From contig JAPYMA010000048.1 of NCBI GenBank assembly GCA_035041965.1, positions 1 to 64,000 of the forward strand: a stretch of 64,000 bases of DNA, read 5' to 3'. The position numbers and the translations under genes were made by a program. How positions within the stretch are numbered: position 1 is the first letter of the stretch; each line of letters begins with the position of its first letter. Positions 1 through 13,998 of this stretch are shown in pieces. Under the pieces are notes generated by a model. That model did no database searches and was not told where the DNA came from. It worked only from the letters and a program-made list of their open reading frames with translations. The stretch comes from Anisakis pegreffii. Lineage: Eukaryota; Nematoda; Chromadorea; Rhabditida; Anisakidae.

Positions 1-3000
1 CCTCGTAAACTGGAAATTTTCAAGCCGGCATTTCAGTCTCAAAGGCTTAGATCTCGGGCAGTTCGTTGATTCGCCTCAATCATTGTGCTAAATGCCGAAT
101 TACTAAATTTGTCACCTAACACTTTTTGTATTGCATCAAAGGTTAGCGCAATGTTCCGTGTTACGATCACCAAAAAATGTGGGAGCACCTTGTAACAGCT
201 AGAAGTTCCGCATGAATAGCAGCTTGAGAACATGAATGTTCTCAACTGGAAAAGTGTTCAGTTAGTGAACCAAAGTTCTTGAAGTGAAGTAAGTCTTCTG
301 AATACCGGTCAACTCTGTCGCTTTAACGAACTCAGCAAGCATTGTGGAAGGGTAATGATGCATACATTGAACATTTGAAACATACACGAAACAACATAAC
401 ATAATTTACAATTGTGAGCAAACGAGCACACCGGGGGCTCATTATGAGTCGTCCGCAAATCAGAAAAATTTGACCATAACTGGGCAACGGTTCGAGTTCA
501 TGACTGCACGCAGTGAGCAAACAACCGCAACTACACCGCAAGTCTGTCGTGAGCAGCTAGCGAACAACTCTGATGAGCAAATTCGTGAGCGGCTTAGGCT
601 ATGAGGAGCTGGAAAATTCTGCTCGTATCGTAAGTAGTGACTGAACGATACTGTATTGTAAAAATTTCCCAGTGGCATGGGCAAAAATGGCACTGCAGTA
701 CATTTTCACTCGTACGAATACGAAAAATTCTTGTGGACAGAAGAACACTGGTAAAATTTCAAAATAAATATGGATAAACGGTAGATTTGCCTACAAATAT
801 TATACTAACTTTTATCACGTGCTTCAGCAGATCAATAAGAAGGCTGCTGTTCTGAATAAGTAAGCTTAAGCGATTTTCGCTGTCTCGAACTTAGCCTATA
901 TCTTCGGTCGTTTGAAGTTTCAGTTCATTTAAGCTCTTACAGTGAGTCAAAGCTGAAATTGCTGAACATCTATCGTTCACGAGGGTACGTGAGAAATCTA
1001 CACGTTACTTGATGAATGCACTGAATTGTGTACAGTTCAAAAAAACAGCTCAGTTCACGTGGAATCCAACGATTTCACTATACAAAATTTACTTGAGTAT
1101 GGAGCGACTTGTCAGGAATGAAATATCATCAGAGAATGAAAAGAATACAAATTCTATAACTTTGCCTCTAATGTTGTTGATTTAATGTCTGAATTCATTG
1201 AGCGAATGAAACAGACACGATATTGAAGAGAATTTTCAAGAAATTCTTCTAATAAGCCATTCGAAAAAACAAATGCACTCATTACAATTGAATGAAAATG
1301 CATCGGAGGTGTAAACTTCAATGTTGACAATAGGAAATTTTCCGACATTTGGAACGAATTCGAAGTAATCAACTCAGTTATGAATCAACAACTTCCTTTC
1401 CGTTTTTCAATGTCATCTCGCATCGCGACATACACCCACTTTCCAGAATTCATCGCTGCACAGTAAACTGACCACGCGGTGCCTGAATCTGTTATACCAG
1501 AAAATAGGAAAAATAGTCCACCGTAAAGTTCGAGCCATCACATGGACGGACTCATGTGAATGAATGACATCTAAACATTAGCAGCATATGTATGATTTCG
1601 ATGAGCGACCAATGAGTGAGATCGTAGTATAATACAGAGCAGAGAACGGAAATGTTTGCTTCGAATCTAAAGGATTTGGCATCAAAATTAAGCAAATGAA
1701 ACGAACTGGTAAAGGATTCAAACAAACCAGTATCATCATCACATAACACACATTTAGCAGATAACGGAAACACGATTCAGGAAATTTGCTAGAGAACCGA
1801 CTTTAATGATACGATACTGAACGGTTGAAAGCAGCCATTCATGACATTCAAAGAGAATTCGCTTGAATTAGAGAACAATAAAGCAAACTTTCGATCCTTT
1901 GATTGCATACGAATCCGGCCAAAACTATTCCATCAAACACATTCTTCTTAGAAATTTATTTAGTGTTCAATTGAAGTGTAATTAGATGAATACATTGTTT
2001 GAAATTGTTCAGTCAGACGGATGCATTATTCGAAAGTTTTCAGCGATTACAATCAACGCCTCTTCATAGGGAATGTTTTTTGATCAATCAACGAAATCCT
2101 CAAAAAGTACGATGAACTCTGAAACTTATTTCTGAGCGCTCAACATTTCATTCGTACAAAACTTCGATAATCTTCTTGAAGCAAACGCCTTAATCTTCAG
2201 CGAATGTATCATGCGAATCCTTAATCTCTCCCCCCAAAAAAGCACATAAATACCTGCTCGAGATTAGCAATGTAGACTTGAATCTAAATTAGGGATTCAA
2301 TGAGGACGTGAACAATGGAATGCGATGTTTTTTGATGATAGAGCTTGCAAATGGAATTTTTTCATGAACGCATTTAGATTATCTCGAATCATTCAGTTAT
2401 AAAAATTGATGTTGAAACGACCAATAATTGCTTGCAATTCCTGTTCACGTTGTTTTCTTCAGTCAGTTTCTGGCTTCATGACAATATTTCTGGCTGAATA
2501 TTTCATAATTGCTCAAAAAAAGTCTTCATGAGAATGAGTTTCAAGAAATCGACAAAAAATCTTTTTAAGTATTGAAAAAGTGCTGTGCTGTGATCGTTTC
2601 AAACATTGTTCGTGAATAAATTTATCTGTTCGACCCTCATAATCACTGTATATGTACAAATAAAAACTCAGCACGCACAAATGAAAAATGATCAATGGTA
2701 TATTGTTGGCAATATGTGAACTCAATCCAAACTACTAGTACCAGTATAGGGCAACTAATGAATGTTTAGTTTCAAAGTGGCTGTACCATTTTAAACGAAT
2801 TTAATGTTGTCTGCAAGATATTCATTTTGTTTTATGATATTTTAATGATCTTCAAAGATTTCAACTTTCTAACAAACTTGAGCATCAAATTCGAATAGAG
2901 CGAATACAGTTACCTTGAAAATTTATCATAACGAATGTATGACTTGCTTCCGTAAATTCTGAGCGTTCGCTTCATGTGAACGTTTAATAAATAAATTTAA

Positions 3001-3103
3001 AAAAAAAGTTTTAAACAAATCAAGCATGCATCCTATGTTCGGAATGTAGAAAGGTGACCATGGATAGGACTATAAAGTGCTGAACTGAGGATACTATCTA
3101 TAG
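1..3103. other. AT-rich stretch without a recognisable gene
   Basis: Both strands were read. Open frames are all under 80 codons, have no family resemblance and are not bounded by convincing splice sites. I see no RNA gene, array or long repeat. It is most likely intergenic or deep intronic DNA. Confidence 0.5.
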
Positions 3104-3944
3104 CAGTGGTTCTAATAGAGGGGTGAAATTACTCATTTTGTGTAATTTGGAGGTGTCAAAGGGTAATGGAGGGCTGCGGAAAATTAGCATTTCGTTCAGT
3201 TGCCATGCTATGATAGAACGCCATTGTGATGGTGTTCAGTAACTCGGGTTTGTAAATACGGTTAGTTGATGGTAACACTCTTCATTTTCCTATTTTCTGA
3301 GTATCATTAGCTCGTACAGGCCTAACACGGTTTTCATTTGGTTTAACTGAGTTTTCATTCTTTTCCTTGCTGTTACAATCGCTCTCATAGCTCTTCTCAC
3401 CAAAAGTGTTCTCTTTTGCTAATTTCTCGTTCATTTCACTGAATAATTAAAGTCAAATTCTCATTCTATCAAATACACTCTATAATTGATCATTGATCTG
3501 TCGAACGTTGCTGAGCAATTCAATTCGATTGCTGTATTGTCGATTTTGGCTGTAAACACTCGTCAACGTATTCAGTAAATAGTATATGCTACAGAATAAG
3601 AAGTTGATTCAAACTGTAAAGTGAAATGAGACGAAGTGAATAAGAAAAGTCATGAAGAGAACGATATTCGCATGTGATAGCTATGAGAGTGAATACAACA
3701 CATCTGAAAAGGATAAGAATTAATATAAATCAGTTTGAAGTGAGTGTGTTGTGGACGGTATCTTTTCATGCAATCATAATTGATTGCAACAATGAGCAAC
3801 ACAACGGTCTAGGACTGTGGCTCTCATAGGGAGTGAAATTACTCGTTTTGGGTAATTTCTGGGTGTCAGGAGGCGGATGAGGGTAACGGCGGCCTATCAA
3901 ATCATTAAAAGGGATAATGGAGCATCCGAACGTTAGAACCACTG
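3104..3944. mobile_element. Non-autonomous hAT-like DNA element (MITE), copy 1
   Basis: The element begins CAGTGGTTCTAATAG and ends with the inverse, GTTAGAACCACTG. CAGTGGTTCT termini are typical of hAT (Charlie-type) transposons. It is homologous, in inverted orientation, to the element at 54,306-55,161: for example, the AAGTGTTCTCTTTTGC block near 3,405 reappears reverse-complemented near 54,880. No transposase-like protein is encoded, so it is non-autonomous. The flanking octamers (ATCTATAG left, ATCTGTCT right) match at only 5 of 8 positions, so a target-site duplication is weak or decayed. Its right end contains a second, internal terminus-like sequence, described separately. Confidence 0.72.
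3813..3944. mobile_element. Short internal MITE derivative within copy 1
   Basis: Inside the right end of copy 1 is a second terminus-like sequence (ACTGTGGCTCTCATAGGGAG, then AAATTACTCGTTTTGGGTAA). It matches the opposite end of the related element near 55,100-55,161. Read alone, 3,813-3,944 looks like a roughly 130-bp element with both ends and almost no middle, meaning either a deletion derivative nested in the larger copy or an internally duplicated end. The AAATTAC..GGGTAATTT inner palindrome is shared by the long elements. Confidence 0.45.
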
Positions 3945-6900
3945 ATCTGTCTAATAAATTCAGAAACATTCACAAAGTTCTAATGCCGTAGCGGAGTTTC
4001 TGGGTCTTAAGAGTTCTAGTGGTATGAATCATTGATTTCGGAATTGATTGCACAAGCAACGGCTCAACGTTAGTATTCTGAGATTCTGTAGATGAGGATG
4101 GGTGAATTTATTCGATATACTTATAATTGGTATAGACCAAATTGAATGTTTGCAACAATGACGATGAACAACTTGGAAGGATTTGCGACATTATGATAGG
4201 CGCTTGAAAAATGTTCAAATAGACGAGTGTTATGAAAGTATTCGAACAAGATGGCCTGAGTGTCTGAGATGGAAAAAAAGCAACAACATAAATTTTGATG
4301 TGATCATAAAACGCATCTCATTGCAAACATCGTGTTCCTATTCCGTTGCTTTTGATAATATGTGAAGCAAAACAATAAGGCGTATTGCGGCAATAAAAAT
4401 TAATGGCAATCGTGAGCAACACGAACGAATTTTCAATAAGAGAGATTGAATGGCATGTGGAATAACTGCGTACGAGACTGTATCGTCGAGTTTTCATTTT
4501 GGAAAAAACACGAAAAAATGCCTACATCACTATGCACGAGATGAATTGGCATCGTTATGAGATGTGTGTGAGAAAATTGTTGCGATAACGAAGAAGCATT
4601 AAGAAACGCGGCGAAGAATTGGTCATGGAAAGATCTGATGGATCTGATAATGGATTATGAGCTATGACTGTGCCGCAGAGTCCTGATAAAATTTTTGATA
4701 AACAACAAGATGATAAAGTCCAGTTTTGATAAGGCAAATGCTACTAACATAATAACTAAGATCTTCTAAAAGATGCCATATATCTGCACATTCGTATCGG
4801 AAACCGCCACGGAAATGTGCACATGAAAGAAGACGTTTGCTAGAGCAACTCAATTTTCCTTCTATACTGTACATTTGAAAGGCATAGAAAAAAGCTTCAG
4901 TAAAATGAAATTTTTTGAAATGAGAACAATTTTGGGCACGGAAACATAAACAATAAATTGAGTGGAAAAGCTCGTTCAGGTTTGAGACATACGGACGAAA
5001 GGCCATTTCATCAACATATGGCATCGAACATCAGCAAGACGAAGTTTCTTTATCCACCACAAAGATCAGCATTATCCGATAGCATGAAACAGAACGTGCT
5101 GAAAGGGATAAACACATCGGTGCACTTTCTGTGATGAAAAAAGAATCAAGCAGACGATTGCAAATTCTATTAACTCACTAAACAACGTCTAAATAGCAAA
5201 CCGTTTCTTTCCAATGGTATTGCTGCAAATGCAAGAGTATATAAAGTACATTATTTGCGGTTGGCTCCGAAAAACTAAACTATTAAAATTAATACGTATT
5301 TGCCAGCCTGAGAAAATGGGCAAATTAATGACTTGAGAAACTGAGTATGAGAATGATCACATCGGACTTAAAAATGTTTTGCTTCCTTATCTGCAAGCAT
5401 CAAAGATGTTTGAACAATGGATATAAGTCCTGGCGTATATACATCAGGATTCGATCACTGTGAGCATGAGTAATGCAAACGATAGGATTGTATTAGTTTG
5501 AGAATCATGCCACGTAACGAATGTTTATCATCAACGAATTGAGCAATACTTGAATGATGGTTAGATCAATATAGATTTTAAAGTATTCAAAAGGTATCAT
5601 AGCCTCATGCTCTGACTGTTCAGTCTGTACGAACGAAGGCTCACAGTTTTTTCAAGTTGATTTTGTGGATATCATGCATTTCACGCTATCTGGTAATGGA
5701 ATTTTAGATGAACGAAGAACGTAAAAATCAGAAGACTAGAGACACCAGCTGTTCGTTGTGATGTATTTAAGTGAGGAAGGAATACAATACATTTCAGCAC
5801 GTCAATACTAACATCGGAATCAATACGATGGTTTCAAAGAACAATCAGTGAAATTTCTAAAGAATCACTGATTAGATCAAATATATCAGTGACTTTTTGC
5901 GATATTTTGAGTTTGCTGACTGAATTTGTGACAGTTGTGAGAAAACAGGTGAAGGTTTCAAGGTTTGCAATCCACCTTTGAGAATGCGAACTTCTCAATT
6001 TTCCGACTCAAAACCAGCTGGAAAGCGCAAAATGACAGCGTAAATCATTGTTCGTTGCTAACAACCATCGAACTTTCTATTGACGTAACCTTCCAACTTG
6101 AAATCAGGCGAAGTCACGAAGTGTGTCTGCATTTGCAATTTTCATTGAAATCAAACAGAACAATCGAGCTGTCATTCCATTACGACTTGAAATATTAAGT
6201 GTTCATAAAGCATGAACTAATGTAAAATATGAATTTAGAATGCTGCGAGCACAATAAAACCTAACAGCAAAATAATCATACGAAAACTAATAGAGCTGAT
6301 GAGATAATAGGATTGAGCATATGATAATAACGATTTACGATTGTTTGAATGTTTTGTTGATGAATGATGAGTGATAAATGTCAGAAAATGACTGAGTAGA
6401 ATCGTTTTCATCAGTGTGGTTTTCACTTCGCAAGACTGGCTAACAGCTGTTCGTTTAATAAATGAGAATTACTTAGGAAAGTTATGTAGAGTTCGAAAAA
6501 ATCACACAGCTGATGAAAAATGACTGAAGAAATTGACAATCAAAACAGCGAAATGAGAAGACATTACTGAACATTGAATGATGAGTTGTAAGAACAGTAT
6601 TGAATTGAATTGCTCGTTTATGAGCTGCTGGGAGAATGTGTTTGTTACACGGATTAGACCATAAGTGATGATCTGGCATGGCCATTTTATAGGATCGCCT
6701 ATAGTCGGATACCGTTAATATGGCCGAGTGTGAGATATTGATAACAGAATAAAAAATGCCTCAAGATGATGTGATGTCATGGAGGATAGAGACGATTCCA
6801 GAAATCGCTTGCTTTTTTGTGCAAGCGAGTATTCATCTCAAGCTATCATCATGGTCAGACGGGAACTCAGCGAAATGAAAGCAATTATACGCGAGGTGAA

Positions 6901-9900
6901 TGATAAACAGAGATAAACAGAAGCATTCGCAGCCGAACAATTACCTCGTAAATGAAGCAGGCGAGCTCGGTGTAGGCGGTGTAGGTGGAGCACTATCGGC
7001 AAGAAATGAAGAGTGTTGTTGTTGACAAGTTCCATACATTTCTGAAATTGAGACGTTTTTAATGAGATGTTTCCGGATGCTCTTTGATTTCGTTTCAATT
7101 CAAGTTCTTAGATTTCTTATGAAGATTCGTTTCAGTCGTTTGATAATGAGCATCTACAAATGGAAAATCGATGAATAGATGCAACAGATGCTAAAGGAGT
7201 TGGTTTAATTTGATCGAATGTTAATTGGTAGAGCACAAGGAAAGGAATCGAAGACTATTTGCTCACGTAAAACTGCTAACAGTGCAAACGCTGTCTTAAA
7301 TGTTTCGCGAAGTGATAGACGGAGTTGAACTAGCTTAATGAAATGTGGTGGAGGTGATATCAATGATGATAACAAAATTAATTGGAAAATAAAAAAAAAA
7401 TCAAGAGAAATAGATATTCTCTTGATGATAGTCATCAGTAGCGATTGGTGCCGCATCAATGATGAAACAACAAAGATCTAATGATGACAATGATAGCGAT
7501 ACTGATAACGGTATGAATGATAATGCCGTTTCATTGGCTATCCATTGGGATGATATGCTATTATGGCACAAGGTTATTCGCTGAATATTGTGAAACAAAG
7601 CCCAGTTAACGGAGTGCAGAGGTAGCCTACTGGGTTTGATGTCCACTGACATAATATGAAAGTATACGAATCAGCTTTGTGAAACTCGAACCATTCGTCT
7701 GGATCAACACTATCAACAATGAATGAACGAAGGGATTGTTTGATGTTAAAGTGCGAATAATGAATAATGAACGTTTGTCTAGATGATTAATACGCTTCGC
7801 CGGGAAATGGCATTTCAGTTAGATTCAATTCAACAAAATGTTTCGCCAAGAATGGTACCGACTGCACTTTAATGATGGCGTGTCGGAAGTTCACCGATAC
7901 GTATTTGTGATGATGAAGGATATCAATGTTCTTTAATAGGAAGCGATGACCGTTAGCGAAATACGAAAATGAATTTAAGATTACTTTAAATATATACTAA
8001 TCCAAGATATATATAAGATAACTTTAGAGAGCATTATTTGGTTGACAGCAAGTGAACATTAGTGATGGCGTAATGACGGAAATATGATTCAGTAATATGT
8101 CTTCGCAGAAACAATGCGATTTTCTTGATATACGATTAGACATTTAGGAGAATGAACAGACTAGCGGAAATGTACTAAAAACATAATGTTTAGACTGAAA
8201 AAGGCTTACGATTAGCCAACTATAAAGACTATTTATAATCAAGGATTTTTTTTTTGTAAAATTTTCAGATCTGATTGGTTGATTCGATGCACACAATCAT
8301 TATTGGACGAATTTCGCGGTTGAATAATCGAAAAATCGCGATCAATGGTTTTATTTTCTACCGGAAACTGAACGCTTAACGTTGTGTTCATAAAAAATCA
8401 TCACATTTCAGGAAGAGTATGCTACAGAATTTGGGCAGCACTCGATCATTAGGTGAGAGACAAAAATAATATTCTCAGAGTGCCAAAGGAATCCAGAGCT
8501 TTTGATAGTTTTTGGTGGAATATTGCTCTACCTTTTGACCTTAATCCAATCCAAGATATACATACTGCTTGATAGGCGCAATCACAGATTCGAGATATGT
8601 TCCTTTCTTTACTGCAGTTAAAATATGATCTAGATTACTGAATTCACTGAATCTGTAGGCGTTTTCAGCAGCGCCAAAAAAACTGGCCTAGTTATAATTC
8701 AGGTGAATTTTGCCCAAAGTACAATTGCGTGACTGATCCTATGCAGGATATCACTATCGTTCCATGATTTACCCGGTTGAATTGTCTCGGAACAATTACA
8801 CAAAATGTCGATTTCTTTTTAGATGATGGGGGGGGGAGATTGAGAACGGACATATTTCTTCAGCACAGCTCGCGTTGTCGACGAGTCTGATACAGATTTT
8901 ACGCCAGATTATGTAGTGTAACACTTGTCTATGGTGGTTTTTGAAGTTAGCAGGTAGACAGCAGCAGCAGCCATTCATCATTATATGATCAATGTTCGGT
9001 TGATTGCTGATTTATCGAATGAAAAAATATTCGATTGTTTCCTGAACGTCTCTCTGATTCAGTCAAGTGCACTCACGTGCATCCACCACTGATAATCTAT
9101 TGAAAATGTTGAAAGCTCAAACAGACAGCCGCACTGCGAGAACAATTCAACTGAACGCACTATCGAAGTGTATAAACTTACTCGTTTGGAAATTCCAAAT
9201 TCCAGCTGCTCCAAAGTGGTTTAAGCAAAAGACGCAAAAACGTTTAGAGCTGACTATGTGGTGAGAAAACAATCAATTAAGCATTAAAATTCAATGAGAG
9301 AGTGGAATAATGGCTTGAACGAGTCGTTGAAGTGACTTCAAACGAGATCAAGTTGTGATCAGTGAGTGAACGTTTCGTTGGCATGACAAATGTTGAGATG
9401 TTTAACTTTAAAATGGAGCGCAAAAACAACTTCAAAATGCATAGAAAATACTGACAAAGACTTCATTGGCTGACAACGATTGGGTTACGACGAGTTTGTG
9501 AACATCAGGAAGTATAGGAATTCAATGGAGATTAGCTCTCGATAATGCATTAGCTCTGTTGAAGCGAAGAGATTCGGCGAGTATGAATACAATCAGAATA
9601 TTGCTTGATTGATTTGCTATTAGGTAATTAGATTTTGATGGGAGACAGCAACATATCAGAGTGAGACAATTTCGTTGTCGAAACCTTGTTGCTCTAACAG
9701 GACGCCACATTTTCCATGTAGTCCACCTGACAGCTCCGAATGAGCATCGAGGGAGACTAGAACTTGAAGACTCGAGCCGACTGCGGTCCACTGGCATGAA
9801 CGGCAAACAATTTGAGTTGATGAAGATTCAAAAAGACATCATTACAAAAAGATATCATTTTGCATTCTTTGCAGTTTCAACGTTAACGAAATGGAAATGA

Positions 9901-12900
9901 ATTTCGCAAAATTCTACAAACCACATCAATGGTTTGATGTTCTCTGAAAGAAATACTGAAAAATAAACGCTTCGCTCTCATGCTTTCGTTTGTTTCAGAG
10001 TTATCTCAAACGAAGCTGATACTCAACGGTGAATTTGGACACATTTCATAGCTCTCGCATTCAGTAACGCATTAGATTTACACGTGATTTTGTGTGTGTG
10101 TGCAGTTACGCTTTTTAAGTAACCAACAGTGAATCAAAGTAGCATAACATTATAATTTATTCACGGTCTCGTCTAGTGATTGATAGCCACGAGACTAGCG
10201 ATAAATAAAAGTCAATTGGCTTTACCGCAGAAATGTTAGAAACTATCATCTTATCTGACATCAACGAGTTTGTTTTGAAATTTATGAGGAGTGAGAACCG
10301 AGCGATGCGTTTCCAGAACGTGTCTCTAAGACATCGTAATGAGGAAGAAAAAAACCGAAAAAATACTCTAATTTTCAGAGCATTGTTGCGTTTTTCACAT
10401 CAGATCAGTGTAAAATATTAGTGCGACATGCTGTAGCTGTCAATTTTCCGAAAAAAATTGCAATAAAAAAGTTTCTTTCTTAAAAAAAACACCCATATAA
10501 GCACATAGCTTACTTCTTATTCAGTGTAAATATTATGCTGACTCTTGAAACATCAACTGTCTGAAAATTGCTTGATTGATGTAGTTTAAAAAACGATTGA
10601 TATTAGCATTTAGGTGACATCACTTTCATTTCTTCACTTCAAATGATCTACAGCCTCATCAGAGGAAATTTCAAGGCTGACGTGATTAATTTTGCGCGAC
10701 ATTGTTCTCGTACAGCAGTTGAATCGCCACCGCAAAAACCTTCAAATGTCAACGATGCCGACTTTCAAAGCAGGCTCAATCATTCAATGCACTCTCAAAA
10801 AAAACTCCTCGAAGCGTTGCTAAGAAAACACCCTATACCGCGATACAGGAACATCGAGAGGTTAACTGAATGCAAAAATTATCGACGCGAAACCCTTCAC
10901 CGCAAAAAAATCGTAATGTCCGGAATGATCATGATACGAAAGGAAGGAAGAAACCGTAAAAAAAACTTCCAATAGTTAATCGAGGAAGAATAATACGCTC
11001 GAACAATTACGAATAGAGCTGTTGATGGAAGGTGGGCATTCAAAAGCAATTGAAATTCATGAGCGACTTTGTGAGCACAGATGAAATATCGAATGCTCAT
11101 TCAGCGATGTTCAGATAGATGAAAATCAAATGTGAAATGACTAGTTCACTACTGAAACATGTGAATATCTTGGACGAAATGTATTGCGATGATCACAGAA
11201 TTCGAAAATTTCCCTCAATTCATGGAAGCTTGTGAACGTTATAGTTTTACGTCTGCGTGAATAGTTCAGAAGTGAACTTCAATTTATCGTGAGGATGTTG
11301 ATGAATTTAAGAATAGGTGATCATGTTGACAACAGATCAATATTTCAATGGTCGATAAGCAACGAATACACTGATCGTGAGCGCTGTGCAAAATTATTAT
11401 AGCAAGCACATTGATCTGAATAGCCCTATCATTCAAACGTCACAATTGCTAATCACTGATATCGAGAAATCAGTTCAAGTGATCAATTAAAATCAGCGAA
11501 CTCGTGACTGTTCGAATGTGGCGATTGACAGCATCGAAGTTTAGTTTTATTTCAAGTGAACGGATAATGAAAAGACTGCAGATAATACATTATTCATAAG
11601 GTAAGTGAATGCAAGCGATTCATTCAATCAACGTAATGAGGGTGATGAATTCGATCTCGTTCTGTTTTCTTTCTGAATTCTCTTCAAGAAGCCGTCTTCT
11701 TTGATGCTGTTAAGTCTGCTATATATGTGTTCGTCTAAAACAACTGATTACTCATTGTTCCTTGTTGACATCAGTCAATAGCTGTCATAGTCCAAAATGT
11801 TAACTTGCGATTTTCGTTCACCTTCGATCGTGCTCAGAGCGAATGCAAGTTGACAAGCACAACATTACGTACTCTGAATCGTTACTTCTTATGCTATTGG
11901 GTTTTTGAGGTATCTCTTCAGCGTTACTGGACCATGACACAATACTATCAATAATTCATACATGAGTATTACTTTTTGTTGCTTATAAGCTTTCATGATA
12001 AACTCTCGTCTGCATTCATCTATGAGAACTTTTTAAGATGAATCAAATGTTTGGTGGTATTCCCAAAATTCATTTTTGATGTGATCATCAGAATTTTTCA
12101 TCAAGCGAATGGGAAACAATTTGGATTTCCCGTTTAGAGCTGGCATAAAACTGGATTTTGCAATTCGTCGGTTTCCGAGTTATCAGTGAGCGATCGGTAC
12201 GAACGCACTGATCTGAATAGCATTTGTGATTCATCAAGAGATTTTCATCACAGTGATATTCATACATATGAATATTACATTTAGTCATTTAGTCGTTACT
12301 TATCTCGATCTGTCTTTTCCTCATCGAAAACAACGAATTATTCATATTAGTTCGTGCCCATTTCAATTGGTTCATCTGATTTGTTGAATTCACTTCACCA
12401 ACAATATATCAACGACAGGAACCCAAATTTCACAAAGGAATCCAAATTTTATTCAATATATAATCAAATTTTTGCATTCAGTTCTCGTCTACTGCAGTTG
12501 GCATGAAAGATTTGCTGACAAACCTTACATGAAAAGTGTTCAGTTGTTGAAAGTTATCTAAAATTTATTGAGAGCAGAAAATTGCCTGTGAAAACTCTAA
12601 AAAACTGATTCGGGAAATGACGAAAGGTTTCGGAGGAAAATCAAAAAAAAATGTTGCCAGAATGATTCGCTTGAGTGGATCAAGTGAGCCGTTGCAGACA
12701 ACTTGCATGCTTTTCCACTGCTGAGAGCAAAAAAAGGCAACAACCGCATGACTGTTGTGTTCGTCTCAATTTTGTTGTCGCTTAAACTCCGCAGTTGAAA
12801 TGTCAGAGAGGTTGAACGACATGTCGCAATAATCGATGACAGTGCAAAAAAAGAGCGACATGAGAAGAAGATCAAAATGAATCGAGAATATATTTGTCGA

Positions 12901-12989
12901 ATGTTGAATTATTTTTGAAATACAGAATATTTCCTCAGTTCTTTTACTGAAACTAAAATCTTCGGTTACTTCTAAAATGAAGGTCGCAT

Positions 12990-13090
12990 CCATATATGTG
13001 TGTACATATACATGGTTGTTCACATATAAAATGTTTCGAAAAAATATACATTTTTTGGATACAGAAAAATATGTGTATACATAGGTTGGG
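12990..13090. repeat. Diverged short repeat, copy 1 of 2 (partner 13,886-13,987)
   Basis: The order of elements is the same in both places: a TATATGTGTGTACATATACATGG-like run, then TTCACATATAAAATGTTTCG, AAAATATACATTTTTTGGAT, GCAGGAAAATAT/ACAGAAAAATAT and GGTTGGGCGTTAGGAT. The partner at 13,886-13,987 reads GTATACACATAAAATATTCTG, AAAAATATACATTTTTGAAT and GGGTTGGACGTTGAAAT. They are direct copies about 0.9 kb apart, neither with evident coding content. Confidence 0.6.
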
Positions 13091-13885
13091 CGTTAGGATA
13101 GCCGCATGAAAGTGGTCAGCATAGTGCACTTAAAAGACGACATTAAATTCGCGCATTTTAGAAAATGCATCAAAAACTCAAATGAGTTCAACTTATATCC
13201 ATCCGTCTGAACATGTGTGTTCACGGAAACATGACGTGACCAGATCGCAAACCTTCAACGATTACTTTTCAATGATATTTCCTTCGATAAGGATGTCATC
13301 ATCACCAATAACATCACATCAAATGATGTCAGATTACCTTATAATATCAGATTCAAACAACTGCCTTATAATCATTTGCATTTTTCAGCAGTTTGCCTCA
13401 TCATTTTCAAATGAAAATTTTTCTTAAAATTCCGATAACCCATTAGCGGACGCCAATGAGATATCAGAATGAATTAACTGATGTGAATGACTTGCTGATG
13501 TGAATTAACACTAGTCGAATTCGAAGACATTTCTATCAGTTCACTTAACGCGCTCTAATGTTGAAAATTGAGCAGTATTCTGACCGCTCTTGAATGAAAG
13601 CTTATCATTTGGTAGAGTGGGATGAAATTATGAGGGAAAACGTCGTCATCAAAACAACCACCGCAAGCAGCGACAACTTACTTCTTGAACGTTTCATAGG
13701 CCAAAACCAACTTCTTGAAGTGCGCATTTTAGGTTTTGGTGGCATCTCTTGAAATAATATTCTAGATGACGCTTCTTGATTCGGTTCAGTGAAATATCTT
13801 GATGGCTCAATGATACTGGAATGAATACAGTAGTCAAAGGTACTGCTGCAAGGTTACACGTATTGGATTCGGAACATTATTTACG

Positions 13886-13998
13886 TACATGTATATACAT
13901 ATGTATGGTTGTATACACATAAAATATTCTGAAAAATATACATTTTTGAATGCAGGAAAATATATATGTATGTATATATGGGTTGGACGTTGAAATAA
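13886..13998. repeat. Diverged short repeat, copy 2 of 2 (partner 12,990-13,090)
   Basis: This is a direct repeat of the stretch at 12,990-13,090, with the same sequence of blocks ending in a GGTTGGRCGTTRRRAT tail. Differences are scattered substitutions and small length changes in the TA-rich runs. There is no terminal inverted repeat and no protein. Confidence 0.58.

Noticed and set aside
4662..5024. 120-codon minus frame
   Set aside because: No motif, no splice support and no resemblance; length alone is not enough in a window of this size.
9661..9900. GC-richer 79-codon plus frame reading RNLVALTGRHIFHVVHLTAP
   Set aside because: The minus strand is equally open here (94 codons), the frame has no ATG near its start, and no acceptor/donor pair in phase with another exon was found.
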